Source: Halomonas sp. HL-48
GTDB lineage: Bacteria; Pseudomonadota; Gammaproteobacteria; Pseudomonadales; Halomonadaceae
DNA length: 64,000 nucleotides
Direction: 5' to 3'
Assembly: GCF_001314875.1 (NCBI RefSeq)
Contig: NZ_LJZS01000020.1
Span: 1 to 64,000, forward strand
Shown: positions 1 to 9,157 of the stretch, in pieces
Numbering within the stretch: position 1 is the stretch's first letter
How the letters are laid out: each line of letters opens with the position of its first letter
Notes under the pieces: generated by a model
What the model saw: the letters and a program-made list of their open reading frames with translations, nothing else
The model's database searches: none
Told to the model about the DNA's origin: nothing
Position numbers and translations under genes: made by a program

Positions 1-1
1 C

Positions 2-871
2 GATAGAGAGCACTACCTTTCCAGTAATCAAACCTGGAACATTTACCATGGGCATGGCGATGCGTTACGCCCCGTTTTGCGCGACAGCCAAAGCCCCAGT
101 TTTACCGGCACCGGGCAGGTCTTGAACCTCTCGATGGGCGGCGATTTTTTTGTCTCTGGGGGTTCGGGAAGCCCAGGGGGAGAGCTTGACGACTCCCTGC
201 CGGTACGGGAAGAGGACGATTTTCGTTTTTCCTCCAGCTACGGCGGGGTGACGTTATGGGATATTGATACTTTGGAACCCGTAGCTAAATTGCCGGGCAA
301 CTCATCCAAAACCTATGCCACCGTTAGCCCGGACGGTCAGTGGGTGGTCAGCGGTGACGAGAATACCATCGGGCTTTTCTGGAATACGGATGAACCTCAA
401 GAACGCCACAGAATGGCTGACTATGATAGCGGTGTTTTGTTAGATGATTTGCCAGATGGGCTACCAGAAGAAGATTATTGGGATGCCAGTGAATTAATTG
501 ATGTCCCAAGGAAGGAAAAGCCTGATGAACATGGTATTTATCGCCCGTTAGCTACACCAACGACTATTGCCATTGCTTTTATCAATGGCAGTGAGGAGTT
601 CTTACGCATCGGCCATAGCCATTATCGTAGTGATGGCACTAGTCAAACCTATGCCGCTCTGTTCGAGGCAGGCAACCCCTGGCCCCAGGCGTATCTTGAT
701 TTGGGCACTGATCCTTTTCCCTCGGTCAATAACTACTCCCGCAACCTGAGTATCGACTCCGCACCTGACGCCAACCTGTTAGTCATCGGCCATGCCTTTG
801 ACGGTGGCATCACCGTATACCGTTATGATCCTGAAGAGCGCACGCTAGCCAAGGAATGGGTGGGGCAGTGA
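2..871 (+). CDS. WD40-like beta-propeller protein, 5' end outside window
   Basis: The frame is open to the left edge, so the N-terminus is missing and about 289 residues remain. The first in-window start-like codon is a TTG at 77, but residues encoded upstream of it (including an HGHGDALRPV stretch typical of a WD40 GH segment) continue the same fold, so a longer protein is likelier. Visible blade signatures are GGVTLWDIDT followed by a P-DGQWVVSG strand and a degenerate LFWN end. WD40-like propellers are binding scaffolds; no catalytic motif is visible. The coding sequence is less GC-rich than the genes that follow. Ligand and cellular role cannot be told from this fragment. Confidence 0.7.
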   Translation, partial: DREHYLSSNQTWNIYHGHGDALRPVLRDSQSPSFTGTGQVLNLSMGGDFFVSGGSGSPGGELDDSLPVREEDDFRFSSSYGGVTLWDIDTLEPVAKLPGNSSKTYATVSPDGQWVVSGDENTIGLFWNTDEPQERHRMADYDSGVLLDDLPDGLPEEDYWDASELIDVPRKEKPDEHGIYRPLATPTTIAIAFINGSEEFLRIGHSHYRSDGTSQTYAALFEAGNPWPQAYLDLGTDPFPSVNNYSRNLSIDSAPDANLLVIGHAFDGGITVYRYDPEERTLAKEWVGQ

Positions 872-1035
872 TGCTGGCAAGCGTTACATGCCGACATCGC
901 GCGCTGATAATTTTAATGCAAGGAGAAATCGGCTGAGGTTGAGGCCGCCAAACAAGGCCTTTCTTCCTTGCATCGCTGGCTATTTGGCGCTTAGCTGGGC
1001 GAGTTTTGCTGGCTTTATCATGCCAAGGGGCCCAT

Positions 1036-1800
1036 ATGAAAATGCCGTCCAATACCTTTAAACAACAGCTAATAGCGGGCCAGCCCCAAACGGGAATCTG
1101 GCTCGGTTTGGCGAATGCCTATACTGCCGAGATCGCCGCCACGGCGGGTTTTGACTGGTTACTGCTTGATGCCGAGCATGCGCCTAATGATCTGTCGAGC
1201 CTGCTTGCCCAGCTACAGGTGCTTGCTGCCTACGATAGCCACCCCGTCGTGCGCCCGCCCGTCGGCGACACCGTGTTGATCAAGCGGTACCTGGATATTG
1301 GCGTGCAGAACCTGCTGATCCCCATGGTGGAAACGGCCGAACAGGCCGCCGAGCTGGTGGCGGCCACGCGCTATCCACCCCGCGGGACTCGCGGGGTGGG
1401 CCATGTGCTGGCGCGTGCCTCACGCTGGGGGCAGGCCGAGGATTACCTCTCCCGCGCCGATGACGAAATCTGTCTCATACTGCAGGTGGAGAGCCCCCAG
1501 GCGCTTGCCAACCTTGATGCCATTGCCGCCGTAGAAGGTGTCGACGGGGTGTTTATTGGCCCGGCGGACTTATCAGCCTCAATGGGCCACCTTGGCAACG
1601 CCAGCCATCCGGAGGTGACAGCGGCGATTAACGATGCCATCGCCAGGATACGCGCCGCAGGAAAAGTGGCGGGTATTGTGACGGTGGATGAGCAGGCCGC
1701 CCGCGGCTATATCGCGGCGGGCTGCACCTTTGTGGGCGTGGGGATTGATACGCTGCTTTACGCCAATGCGCTACGCGATCTGGCCGCGCGTTTCAGATAG
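1036..1800 (+). CDS. HpcH/HpaI-family class II 2-keto-3-deoxy-acid aldolase
   Basis: The 254-residue product matches the metal-dependent HpaI/RhmA aldolases, which split 2-keto-3-deoxy acids into pyruvate and an aldehyde. Family key residues are present: the DAEHAPND loop with His48, Arg73 in VVRPP, the metal ligand Glu152 in LQVES and Asp178 in GPADLS. I chose ATG 1036 because AAGGGG lies five bases upstream; the frame could be extended to 1006 without a ribosome site. It converges on the FAD oxidase gene with a 36-base gap. Next to L-fuconate dehydratase, cleavage of 2-keto-3-deoxy-L-fuconate/rhamnonate to pyruvate and lactaldehyde is a reasonable inference, not a proof. Confidence 0.87.
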   Translation: MKMPSNTFKQQLIAGQPQTGIWLGLANAYTAEIAATAGFDWLLLDAEHAPNDLSSLLAQLQVLAAYDSHPVVRPPVGDTVLIKRYLDIGVQNLLIPMVETAEQAAELVAATRYPPRGTRGVGHVLARASRWGQAEDYLSRADDEICLILQVESPQALANLDAIAAVEGVDGVFIGPADLSASMGHLGNASHPEVTAAINDAIARIRAAGKVAGIVTVDEQAARGYIAAGCTFVGVGIDTLLYANALRDLAARFR

Positions 1801-1836
1801 TGATGAACCAAAACCTAATGCATGCCGCGCTGTGGT

Positions 1837-3261
1837 TTACTCCCTGGCCGGCAAAATTCTTCCGGGGTTCATCAGCCCTTTGGGATCAAACAGCGCTTTA
1901 ATGCCGCTGACCAGTTCCCGCTCGACCGGTGAAAGCCCTGCCAGATAAGGCGCTTGCTTGGTGCGGCCAATGCCGTGTTCGGCGCTGATGCTGCCGTGGA
2001 AGTCGTCGAGCACGTCAAACAGTCGATTCTCCAGCTCATGAAGATGGGCTTTCTTGTCGCTGTCCGCCATGGACGTGGGCGGCAGGATATTGAAATGCAG
2101 GTTGCCGTCGCCCACGTGCCCGTAGGCAATGATCTCGCATTCGGGGGAGGCTGCCATGACGACCTCACTTGCGCGGGTGACGAAGTCGGAGATCGCCGAG
2201 ATGGGCACCGAGATATCGGTGCGCAGATGCTCGCCACGCCGCCGCTGGCCTTCCAGCATACTCTCGCGGAACTGCCATAGCTGGGCGGATTGGGTGTCGC
2301 TTGCCGCCAATGCGCCATCTAGTACCAGCTCGCGTTCCATGCCGTCTTCGAGCAGTTGTTCCAGCATTGAGCTGAGATCTACCGGCCCGGTGGCGGCGAT
2401 TTCCATCAATACGTACCAGGGGTAGGCGTTGTCCATCGGGTCGCGCAGCTCGGGGGTCGCTTCCATGGCCAGCTCGATACAGCGGCGGGGGATCAACTCG
2501 AAAGCGGTCAGCAAGTCGCAGCAGTCGCGGCGTGCCAGACCGTAGAGGTCGATTACTGCCTGAACGGAGGGCAGGCCCAGCAGCGCGGTACGGCTCTGGG
2601 TCGGGCGCGGCGAGAGCTTGAGGACGGCGCCGGTGACGATGCCCAGGGTGCCCTCACTGCCCAGAAACAGCTGTTGAAGATCGTAGCCGCGGTTGTCCTT
2701 ATGCAGGGCATTAAGGCCATTCCAAAGGCGCCCGTCGGGGAGTACCACTTCAAGCCCCAGCACCAGCTGGCGCATCATGCCGTAGCGCAGCACATTGAGC
2801 CCGCCCGCATTGGTGGCGATATTGCCGCCGATCTGGCAGCTGCCCTGGGCCCCCAGCGAGAGAGGGAAGTCGCAGTCGTGCTCAAAAGCTGCCAGCTTAA
2901 CGTTCTCAAGAATACAGCCCGCATCCACGGTGATCGTGAAGTTAACCGGGTCGAGGGCGCGTACGCTATTCAAGCGCTCCAGGCTGATCACCAGCTCCTG
3001 GCCGCTCGCGTCAGGCAGGGCGCCCGCCACCAGACCGCTGTGGCCGCCCTGGGGCGTCATCGCTATGCCATGCTCATAACAGCGCTTGGCGACCTCGGCG
3101 ACGTCCGCGGTAGTCGCCGGGCGTGCCACGGCCAGCGGCATGCCGAGCGTATCGCCCGCCCAGTCGCTTGTGTAGCGCGCCATGGTTTCGGGCTCGCGGA
3201 CTAATCCGCGCTCGCCGAGGAGGTTGGTCAGCTCATTGAGAAAGGTAGTGGTGTCACTCAT
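1837..3261 (-). CDS. FAD-linked 2-hydroxyacid oxidase/dehydrogenase (GlcD / D-lactate DH type)
   Basis: The 474-residue protein has a PCMH-type FAD domain at about residues 40-220 (PQGGHSGLVAG near 70, GGNIATNAGG near 146, GSEGTLGIVTGA near 201) and an FAD-oxidase C-terminal domain carrying GHVGDGNLHFN and AEHGIG, the metal and substrate motifs of the D-lactate, D-2-hydroxyglutarate and glycolate dehydrogenases. Its start overlaps the stop of the fuconate dehydratase gene as TGATG, so the two are translationally coupled. The family passes electrons to flavoprotein or quinone acceptors. Oxidation of the lactate released by deoxyhexonate catabolism would fit the context; the precise 2-hydroxyacid is not readable from sequence. 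Confidence 0.85.
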   Translation of the reverse strand: MSDTTTFLNELTNLLGERGLVREPETMARYTSDWAGDTLGMPLAVARPATTADVAEVAKRCYEHGIAMTPQGGHSGLVAGALPDASGQELVISLERLNSVRALDPVNFTITVDAGCILENVKLAAFEHDCDFPLSLGAQGSCQIGGNIATNAGGLNVLRYGMMRQLVLGLEVVLPDGRLWNGLNALHKDNRGYDLQQLFLGSEGTLGIVTGAVLKLSPRPTQSRTALLGLPSVQAVIDLYGLARRDCCDLLTAFELIPRRCIELAMEATPELRDPMDNAYPWYVLMEIAATGPVDLSSMLEQLLEDGMERELVLDGALAASDTQSAQLWQFRESMLEGQRRRGEHLRTDISVPISAISDFVTRASEVVMAASPECEIIAYGHVGDGNLHFNILPPTSMADSDKKAHLHELENRLFDVLDDFHGSISAEHGIGRTKQAPYLAGLSPVERELVSGIKALFDPKGLMNPGRILPARE

Positions 3262-4562
3262 CAGGCCTCTTCCCGCCAGGCAGCCCCTTCAGGGAAGCGG
3301 TGCTGCGTTTGGGATTCTGCGTGCATGGCAATACTGTAACCCGGCGCCTCGGGTACCTGGTAGCGGCCACGCTTTATGACCACCGGGTCGATAAAGTGCT
3401 CGTGAAGGTGGTCTACATACTCCAGTACACGCCCCTCAAGGCTGCCGGAGACCGCGATATAGTCGAACAGCGAGATGTGCTGAGTGTACTCGCAAAGCCC
3501 AACGCCGCCGCCGTGGGGGCAAATCGGCACGCCGAACTTGGCGGCCATCAGCGTCACGAGAATCACTTCGTTAAGTCCGCCCAGGCGCGCCGCATCGAGC
3601 TGGCAGTAGTCGATGGCATCGGCCTGGAAGAACTGTTTGAACATCACTTTATTGTGGCAGTGCTCGCCGGTGGCCACGCCGATAGGCGCCACGCGCTGAC
3701 GAATCTCGGCGTGGCCAAGAATGTCGTCAGGGCTGGTGGGTTCTTCGATCCACAGCGGGTCGAATTCAGCCAGGCGACGCATCTTGGTGACCGTCTCGTC
3801 GACTTCCCACACCTGGTTGGCGTCCATCATCAGCACGTTGTCCCAGCCGATTTCTTCGCGCAGCAGCGCTGCACGGCGGGCGTCCTCTTCGATATCGCCG
3901 CCAATCTTCTGTTTGAAATGCGTCCAGCCTTCGGCTAGCGCCTCCCGGGCCAAGCCGCGCACTTTTTCGTCGCTGTAGCCCAGCCAGCCTGCGGAGGTGG
4001 TGTAGCCAGGGTAGCCATCGCGGCGCATCTCGGCTTCCCGCGCCGTTTTGCCAGACGCTTGACGGCGCAGCAAACAGATTGCCTCTTCCGGGGTTAGCGC
4101 ATCGGTCACAAAGCGGAAGTCGAGGCAGCGCACTAGCTGCTCCGGCGTCATATCCACCAGCAGTTTCCACACCGGCTTGCCTTCGTTTTTCGCCCACATA
4201 TCCCATACGGCGTTGACGATGGCGGCGGTGGCGAGGTGAATGGCGCCTTTATCGGGGCCGATCCAGCGTAGCTGGCTGTCGCCGGTAATCTCCCGCCAGA
4301 AATGGCCCATGTTGTCGGTCATCGAAGCTAGCGTGCGGCCCTTGATCAGCGGTGCCAGCGACTGGATGGCGGTGACCACGATCTCGTTGCCGCGGCCGAT
4401 GGTGAACGTCAGGCCATGGCCTTCAGGACTGCCGTCATCGGTATGCAGGATGACGTAAGCAGCGGAGTAGTCCGGCGCGGCATTCATGGCATCCGAGCCG
4501 TCCAGCGAGCGCGAAGTGGGGAAACGGATATCCTGGATCTCGACGCGGGTTATGGTTGTCAT
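3261..4562 (-). CDS. L-fuconate dehydratase (enolase superfamily)
   Basis: This 433-residue enolase-superfamily enzyme dehydrates L-fuconate to 2-keto-3-deoxy-L-fuconate. The barrel catalysts are all visible: the KxK pair Lys217/Lys219 in HFKQKIGG, metal ligands Asp247 (MMDANQ), Glu274 (WIEEP) and Glu300 (GEHCHN), and His350 in CPHGGG. CLDFRFVTDALTPEEA and TSAGWLGYSDEKVRGL are signature stretches of fuconate dehydratase rather than of other sugar-acid dehydratases. AAGGAG precedes the ATG by seven bases. Characterised family members also accept D-arabinonate, which would suit the pentonate-type FAH enzyme encoded just upstream. Confidence 0.92.
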   Translation of the reverse strand: MTTITRVEIQDIRFPTSRSLDGSDAMNAAPDYSAAYVILHTDDGSPEGHGLTFTIGRGNEIVVTAIQSLAPLIKGRTLASMTDNMGHFWREITGDSQLRWIGPDKGAIHLATAAIVNAVWDMWAKNEGKPVWKLLVDMTPEQLVRCLDFRFVTDALTPEEAICLLRRQASGKTAREAEMRRDGYPGYTTSAGWLGYSDEKVRGLAREALAEGWTHFKQKIGGDIEEDARRAALLREEIGWDNVLMMDANQVWEVDETVTKMRRLAEFDPLWIEEPTSPDDILGHAEIRQRVAPIGVATGEHCHNKVMFKQFFQADAIDYCQLDAARLGGLNEVILVTLMAAKFGVPICPHGGGVGLCEYTQHISLFDYIAVSGSLEGRVLEYVDHLHEHFIDPVVIKRGRYQVPEAPGYSIAMHAESQTQHRFPEGAAWREEA

Positions 4563-4614
4563 TGTGCTCTCCTTGGCGTTGAGGTGGGTGGCGTATTGAT
4601 TGACAGAAACAGCC

Positions 4615-5772
4615 TTAACGGCGCGCTAAGTGGCGCATCAGTTCGCGAATGCCATAGGTCCAGGGCGGTAGCTGGTCGCTTCTGCCTACCGGATTGACCA
4701 GAGCGCCGAGTGCCGGCGTCGCAATGGTGACGCGGTCGCCCAGGTGGTGGGTAAAGCCCTGACCTTCGCCGTCGCGATCCTGAATCGGCGAGAACATGGT
4801 GCCCAGGAACAGCATGAAGCCATCCGGGTATTGGTGGTGGTCGCCGATGGTTTGACTGACCAGATCAAGCGGGTCGCGGCTGATCTCGCGCATATCGCTC
4901 TCGCCCTGGAGCAGGAAGTCGTCGTCTTCGCCTTCGATGCGCAGCGAGACCTGGCAGTTGCGCACGCTGTCGATATCGAAATGGTCATCAAACAGCCGGA
5001 TGAAGGGACCTATGGAGCAGGACGCGTTGTTGTCTTTTGCCTTGCCGAGGAGCAGGGCGCTACGCCCTTCCACGTCGCGCAGGTTGACGTCGTTACCCAG
5101 GGTGGCGCCGCGCACCTGGCCGCGGCTGTCCACCGCCAGGACGATTTCCGGCTCTGGATTGTTCCACTGCGAGGACGGGTGCAGGCCCACCGGGGTGCCG
5201 AAGCCCACCGATGACAGCGGTTGGGCCTTGGTAAACACCTCCGCATCCGGACCGATGCCGACCTCCATGTATTGGGACCACCCACCGCGCGCCTGAAGGG
5301 CCTTTTTAAGCGACATCGCCTCGTCAGAGCCCGGCTTGATTTTGGAAAGATCTTTGCCGATCAGCGCCTGCAGGTCGTCGCGCAGCTCAGCCGCCCTGGC
5401 CGAATCGCCGCCTGCCTGCTCTTCGATGACTCGCTCCATCAGGCTGACGGCGAAGGTGACACCGCAGGCTTTAACGGCCTGCACATCGCACGGAGCCAGC
5501 AAGTAGGGCGGCTTGGATTGAGAGTGCTGGGAGTTGGCCAGCAGCGCCTCGAGGCTACCCAGCTCGGGGCCTTCCGCCCGCCGCACAATATCTTGCGCGT
5601 CGTCGCGCTCCAGCAGGTCCGCCATGGTGGGGCCAAACGCGGTGATATCGATCACCTGGCCGTTTTTCACCGTCACCAGCGACGGCCCCGTCTCATCCTG
5701 CCAAACGCGGCCGACCAGCAAGGCGTTTTCCAGGTCAGTGGGAAGAATGTCATTCATAGAGAGTGGTTGCAC
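4615..5772 (-). CDS. FAH-fold 2-keto-3-deoxy-pentonate dehydratase candidate (XylX/KdxD-like)
   Basis: This is a 385-residue fumarylacetoacetate-hydrolase-superfamily protein, the size of the Caulobacter XylX type that dehydrates 2-keto-3-deoxy-D-xylonate/arabinonate to alpha-ketoglutaric semialdehyde, and longer than the roughly 280-residue diketo-acid hydrolases. The C-terminal FAH domain (about 180-370) contains the acidic NPEPEIVLAVDSRG metal-site region and a GNDVNLRD loop. I take GTG 5772 as start because GGAG sits six bases upstream, whereas the ATG at 5757 has no ribosome site. It heads a three-gene minus operon with fuconate dehydratase (52-base gap) and the FAD oxidase. The semialdehyde product would feed the dehydrogenase encoded at 26718-28292. 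Confidence 0.78.
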   Translation of the reverse strand: MQPLSMNDILPTDLENALLVGRVWQDETGPSLVTVKNGQVIDITAFGPTMADLLERDDAQDIVRRAEGPELGSLEALLANSQHSQSKPPYLLAPCDVQAVKACGVTFAVSLMERVIEEQAGGDSARAAELRDDLQALIGKDLSKIKPGSDEAMSLKKALQARGGWSQYMEVGIGPDAEVFTKAQPLSSVGFGTPVGLHPSSQWNNPEPEIVLAVDSRGQVRGATLGNDVNLRDVEGRSALLLGKAKDNNASCSIGPFIRLFDDHFDIDSVRNCQVSLRIEGEDDDFLLQGESDMREISRDPLDLVSQTIGDHHQYPDGFMLFLGTMFSPIQDRDGEGQGFTHHLGDRVTIATPALGALVNPVGRSDQLPPWTYGIRELMRHLARR

Positions 5773-5872
5773 GGGTGTCTCCGGTCGTCATTCACAATCG
5801 TCATCAATAGCAGCCGTTAACCAAGGGTGGACGACTGGCGACTAGAGCGCCATCGCCTATCCTGTTATAGAT

Positions 5873-5890
5873 GCTATGTTGTATGACAGG
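5873..5890. promoter_or_regulatory. Candidate operator, GTATGACAGG box
   Basis: The ten-base box GTATGACAGG (5881-5890) lies between the divergent fuconate-dehydratase operon and the SDR-pdxA2-kinase operon. The identical ten bases recur at 18590-18599, upstream of the ketodeoxyfuconate dehydrogenase operon, where they are half of a perfect inverted repeat; here the left arm (5873-5878) is degenerate. A GntR/FadR regulator such as the one at 13390-14115 is a plausible binder, by inference. Confidence 0.4.
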
Positions 5891-6027
5891 TATGCCAGTT
5901 ACTGTTAACTCTAGCGCACTGCGCTATTTCGGGTCGATAGTTTTGGGTCGATAGTTACATCTAGCGGTTCATCCCGAAGTGTCAGGGCGTTTTGGGGCTT
6001 AAAAACAAAAAACGTTAGGAGCGTTGT

Positions 6028-6792
6028 ATGTTCGATGAATGGAAAGGCAAGCGAGTACTCATCACCGGTGCCAGCCGAGGGATCGGCGCGGCGGTCGCCA
6101 AGCAACTGGGGACGCTGGGCGCGCACGTAGCGGTGCATTACCACAGCAGCGAGGCGCCCGCCGAGGCCGTCGCCCAGGCCGTTCGCGATGCAGGGGGAGA
6201 GGCCTTCATCCTGCAGGCAGACGTCAGTCATTCCAGCGAGACACGGCGGCTGGTCGATGACGCCGCCGAACGCCTGGGTGGACTGGATCTGTTGATCAAC
6301 AACGCCGGTGACATGCTGGGCCGGGTCAGCCTGGAGGAAATGGACGATGACCAGTACGACCGGGTCATGGATCTCAATGTGCGCTCGGTGGTCATGGCCA
6401 GCCGGGCGGCGCTGCCGCATTTTCGCCGTGGAGGCGGCGGCAACATTATTCACACCACCTCGATTGCCGCACGCAATGGGGGTGGGAAAGGGGGTGGGCT
6501 ATACGCCTCGGCGAAAGGCTTCGTGAGTACGATCACGCGCAACATGGCCAAGGAGCTGGCGGGGGATAATGTCCGCGTCAACGCGGTGGCGCCTGGCACC
6601 ATTGCCACCGATTTTCATGAGCGCCACTCGAACGAAGCGCATCTGGACGCTGCCCGGGCGTCGATTCCCATGGGGCGCCTGGGCACGGCGGAAGAGTGCG
6701 TCGGTGCCTATGTCTTTCTCGGCACCGACACGCTGAGCGGTTACGTGACCGGTCAGATCATTGAGGTCAACGGCGGGCAGTTGATGCCATGA
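6028..6792 (+). CDS. SDR-family NAD(P)-dependent oxidoreductase
   Basis: A 254-residue classical short-chain dehydrogenase. The Rossmann TGASRGIG (residues 13-20), NNAG (91-94) and the catalytic Ser145, Tyr159, Lys163 set are intact. AGGAG precedes the ATG at good spacing. Its stop overlaps the start of pdxA2 by four bases (ATGA), and pdxA2 overlaps the kinase gene in the same way, so the three form a tightly coupled operon. It presumably oxidises or epimerises a four-carbon sugar acid or its precursor for the downstream kinase; the substrate is inferred from context only. Confidence 0.85.
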   Translation: MFDEWKGKRVLITGASRGIGAAVAKQLGTLGAHVAVHYHSSEAPAEAVAQAVRDAGGEAFILQADVSHSSETRRLVDDAAERLGGLDLLINNAGDMLGRVSLEEMDDDQYDRVMDLNVRSVVMASRAALPHFRRGGGGNIIHTTSIAARNGGGKGGGLYASAKGFVSTITRNMAKELAGDNVRVNAVAPGTIATDFHERHSNEAHLDAARASIPMGRLGTAEECVGAYVFLGTDTLSGYVTGQIIEVNGGQLMP

Positions 6793-7793
6793 ACAGCACA
6801 TCTCGTTGCTATGACATTGTGATCACCATGGGTGACCCTGCCGGTATCGGCCCGGAGATTATCTGTCGCGCGCTGAGTGTCATGTCCGCGGCCGAGCGTG
6901 CCACTGTGATGGTGGTCGGCGACCCGAAAATCTATCGCCGGGCGGCGGCGAGCATTGGCGCCGCGCTTGAGTTCGTGCCGTACGAGCAGGTAACGAAGAG
7001 CGAAGACGGCGTGGCCATTGGCGTTGTGGAAAGCGCGCCTGGGGTCGAAATTCCCGATGGCCAGATCAGTGCGGGCGCGGGGGATATGGCATTTCGCTGC
7101 GTCCACAAGGCCGTCGAGCTCGTTCAGGCTGGCCGGGCGCAGGTGATCGTCACCGCGCCGCTCAACAAGGCGGCCCTGCATGCCGCCGGGCACTATTACG
7201 ACGGCCATACCGGGATGCTGGCGTCGCTTACCGACGCGCCCTCATCGTTCATGCTGCTGGCATCGGAAACGCTCTCGACGTTGCATGTCTCGACCCATGT
7301 ATCGCTGCGCGAGGCCATTGAACGCGCCACGCCCGAGCGCATCATCGACACCGTCGAAGCCGGGCATGCGCACCTGGTGGCACTGGGCATGCATGACCCG
7401 CGTATTGCGGTGGCCGGGCTCAACCCCCACTGCGGCGAAGGCGGGATTTTTGGCGATGAAGACAGCCGCTGTATCGCCCCGGCGGTGGCGCGCTTGCGCG
7501 AGCGCGGTTTGAATGTGAGCGGGCCGATCTCGGCGGACACGGTGTTTTACCGGGCATCGAAGGGCGAATTCGACCTGGTGATTGCCCAGTATCACGATCA
7601 GGGGCATATCCCGGTGAAGCTGATCGCCTTCGATACTACGGTGAATGTCAGCCTCGGCTTGCCGCTTCAGCGCACCTCGGTGGATCACGGCACGGCCTTC
7701 GATATTGCCTGGCAGGGTAAAGCCGACGCCACCAATATGGGCTCGGCGATTGCCTATGCCCGTCGCTTGGTCAGTGATGGCACGCCGCCATGA
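6789..7793 (+). CDS. pdxA2: PdxA2-type 4-phospho-D-threonate/erythronate dehydrogenase
   Basis: The 334-residue protein belongs to the PdxA family: [11 protein letters not shown] near residues 14-24, a YDGHTGML loop around His140, and metal-ligand histidines in [17 protein letters not shown] and [10 protein letters not shown]. When PdxA homologues sit beside a DUF1537 kinase, they are known to oxidise and decarboxylate D-threonate (or erythronate) 4-phosphate to dihydroxyacetone phosphate and CO2, rather than to make pyridoxal phosphate. That arrangement is exactly what is seen here, with four-base overlaps to both neighbours. A vitamin B6 role is less likely but not excluded. Confidence 0.88.
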   Translation: MNSTSRCYDIVITMGDPAGIGPEIICRALSVMSAAERATVMVVGDPKIYRRAAASIGAALEFVPYEQVTKSEDGVAIGVVESAPGVEIPDGQISAGAGDMAFRCVHKAVELVQAGRAQVIVTAPLNKAALHAAGHYYDGHTGMLASLTDAPSSFMLLASETLSTLHVSTHVSLREAIERATPERIIDTVEAGHAHLVALGMHDPRIAVAGLNPHCGEGGIFGDEDSRCIAPAVARLRERGLNVSGPISADTVFYRASKGEFDLVIAQYHDQGHIPVKLIAFDTTVNVSLGLPLQRTSVDHGTAFDIAWQGKADATNMGSAIAYARRLVSDGTPP

Positions 7794-8995
7794 GCAACTG
7801 TCGGCTGGCGATCATTGCCGACGACCTGTCGGGCGCGCTGGATGCCTCCGCTCCGTTTGCCACGCGTGGCGCAGACGCACGGGTGGTCCTCAGCCTGGAC
7901 GTATTGGCGGAGACGCTCGAAGCGTGGCAGGGCGAGTGGCCGGCGGTCATCGCCGTCAATACCGCCTCACGCCATCTACTGGCGGAAGAAGCGGCGCTTC
8001 GCGTGAAGAAAGCGGTGTACCTGCTCGAGCGTGTGCACCCGCAGCAGTGGTTTAAGAAAATCGATTCGACGCTGCGAGGTCAGGTGGTTGCCGAGTGTCG
8101 GGCACTGCGGGAGGCGCTGGGGATACCTTTGCTGCTGGCGCCTGCAGTGCCCACGCAGGGGCGGGTCGTGCGCGGGGCTGAAGTGTGGGTCGAGGGCGTA
8201 CCCCTGAGAGACACGGCCTATCAACAAGATGCCTGTTCAAGGCCGCTGATCGGCCCGATTGATGAGGCCTTTGCCGCCAGTGGACTGGCGCTTGAGCGCT
8301 ATTGCCCGGGGCAGCCAATGCCGCTCCCGAGCGACGACTGCATCGCCGATGCCGCAGGTGATGATGAACTCCTGGCCATTTATGACGCCGCCATCGGTGA
8401 CGGTGCCAGCCGGGTGCTGGCGGGAGCGGCTGGGCTCGCCGAGGCGATCGCCCAGCGCTGTTTCGGGGCTCCTGACGCAGCGTTCCGCTCGCTGGATAGC
8501 GTGAAAACGGTGCTGTATGCCATTGGGTCGCGCAGCCCCCGTGCGACTGAGCAGCTTCGCCAGCTGTGCCAGCAAGTGCCCGACCTGACCGTTGTGGAAG
8601 CGAACGTCGAAACGGCGGCAGCCCGCTGTGCTCGCCTGGGTAATCGCAGGGCGTTGGATGCCCGTGTGGTCGTGCCTGGTAGCAGCGTGCCCCCGCGCTC
8701 TGCCCGCCAGGTCGCCGAGGCGATGGCGGGGCAGGCGGCGTCGATTATCGCCACCTGGCAGGAAAACGAAGAGCGTTTGCTGTTTTTGACCGGCGGGGAT
8801 ATCGCCATGGCAGTGCTGGCAAGGCAGGGAGTGCGCTATATCACCGTTGAAGCCGAGTGGTCTCCCGGCGTGGCCCTGGGGTATGCGGATGGCGATCCTC
8901 TGCGGCGCGTCATGACCAAGGCGGGGGGCTTTGGCGAGACGCAATTGTTGGTGCGTTTGCACCATCAGCTCAGCCCGCAGCATGAACCATCATAA
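7790..8995 (+). CDS. Four-carbon acid-sugar kinase (DUF1537, threonate kinase type)
   Basis: This 401-residue protein shows the DUF1537 pattern: an N-terminal substrate domain opening with [11 protein letters not shown] (about residues 8-18) and KKIDSTLRG near 93, and a C-terminal nucleotide domain with [10 protein letters not shown] and an AGGFG near the end. The family phosphorylates four-carbon sugar acids such as D-threonate or L-threonate at O4 with ATP, supplying the substrate of the coupled PdxA2 enzyme. The start overlaps the pdxA2 stop by four bases. The acid actually used here cannot be read off. Confidence 0.88.
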   Translation: MSNCRLAIIADDLSGALDASAPFATRGADARVVLSLDVLAETLEAWQGEWPAVIAVNTASRHLLAEEAALRVKKAVYLLERVHPQQWFKKIDSTLRGQVVAECRALREALGIPLLLAPAVPTQGRVVRGAEVWVEGVPLRDTAYQQDACSRPLIGPIDEAFAASGLALERYCPGQPMPLPSDDCIADAAGDDELLAIYDAAIGDGASRVLAGAAGLAEAIAQRCFGAPDAAFRSLDSVKTVLYAIGSRSPRATEQLRQLCQQVPDLTVVEANVETAAARCARLGNRRALDARVVVPGSSVPPRSARQVAEAMAGQAASIIATWQENEERLLFLTGGDIAMAVLARQGVRYITVEAEWSPGVALGYADGDPLRRVMTKAGGFGETQLLVRLHHQLSPQHEPS

Positions 8996-9060
8996 GTACT
9001 ACTAAAATTCTTATCTGGATGGTTGCTAGATTGCAGGCGACCAACTAGGTTTGAAACTGG

Positions 9061-9069
9061 TGGTATGAT
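9061..9069 (+). promoter_or_regulatory. Candidate extended -10 promoter for the TRAP operon
   Basis: TGGTATGAT fits an extended -10 element (TGn then TATGAT) about 90 bases before the TRAP binding-protein ATG. No convincing -35 element is visible. The TGGTATGA core also resembles the box at 18588-18596, so it could instead be, or overlap with, an operator. Confidence 0.35.
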
Positions 9070-9157
9070 ACGTATACAGCAAGATGGTCGGTTACTTCGG
9101 CTGACGCCACCCGCAACAATCGCCAACAACAAATTCAATGATTGTGAGGAGTACACG

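Noticed and set aside
9023..9157. N-terminal extension of the first TRAP binding protein
   Set aside because: It would place 45 residues before a normal signal peptide, while ATG 9158 has its own GAGGAG site.
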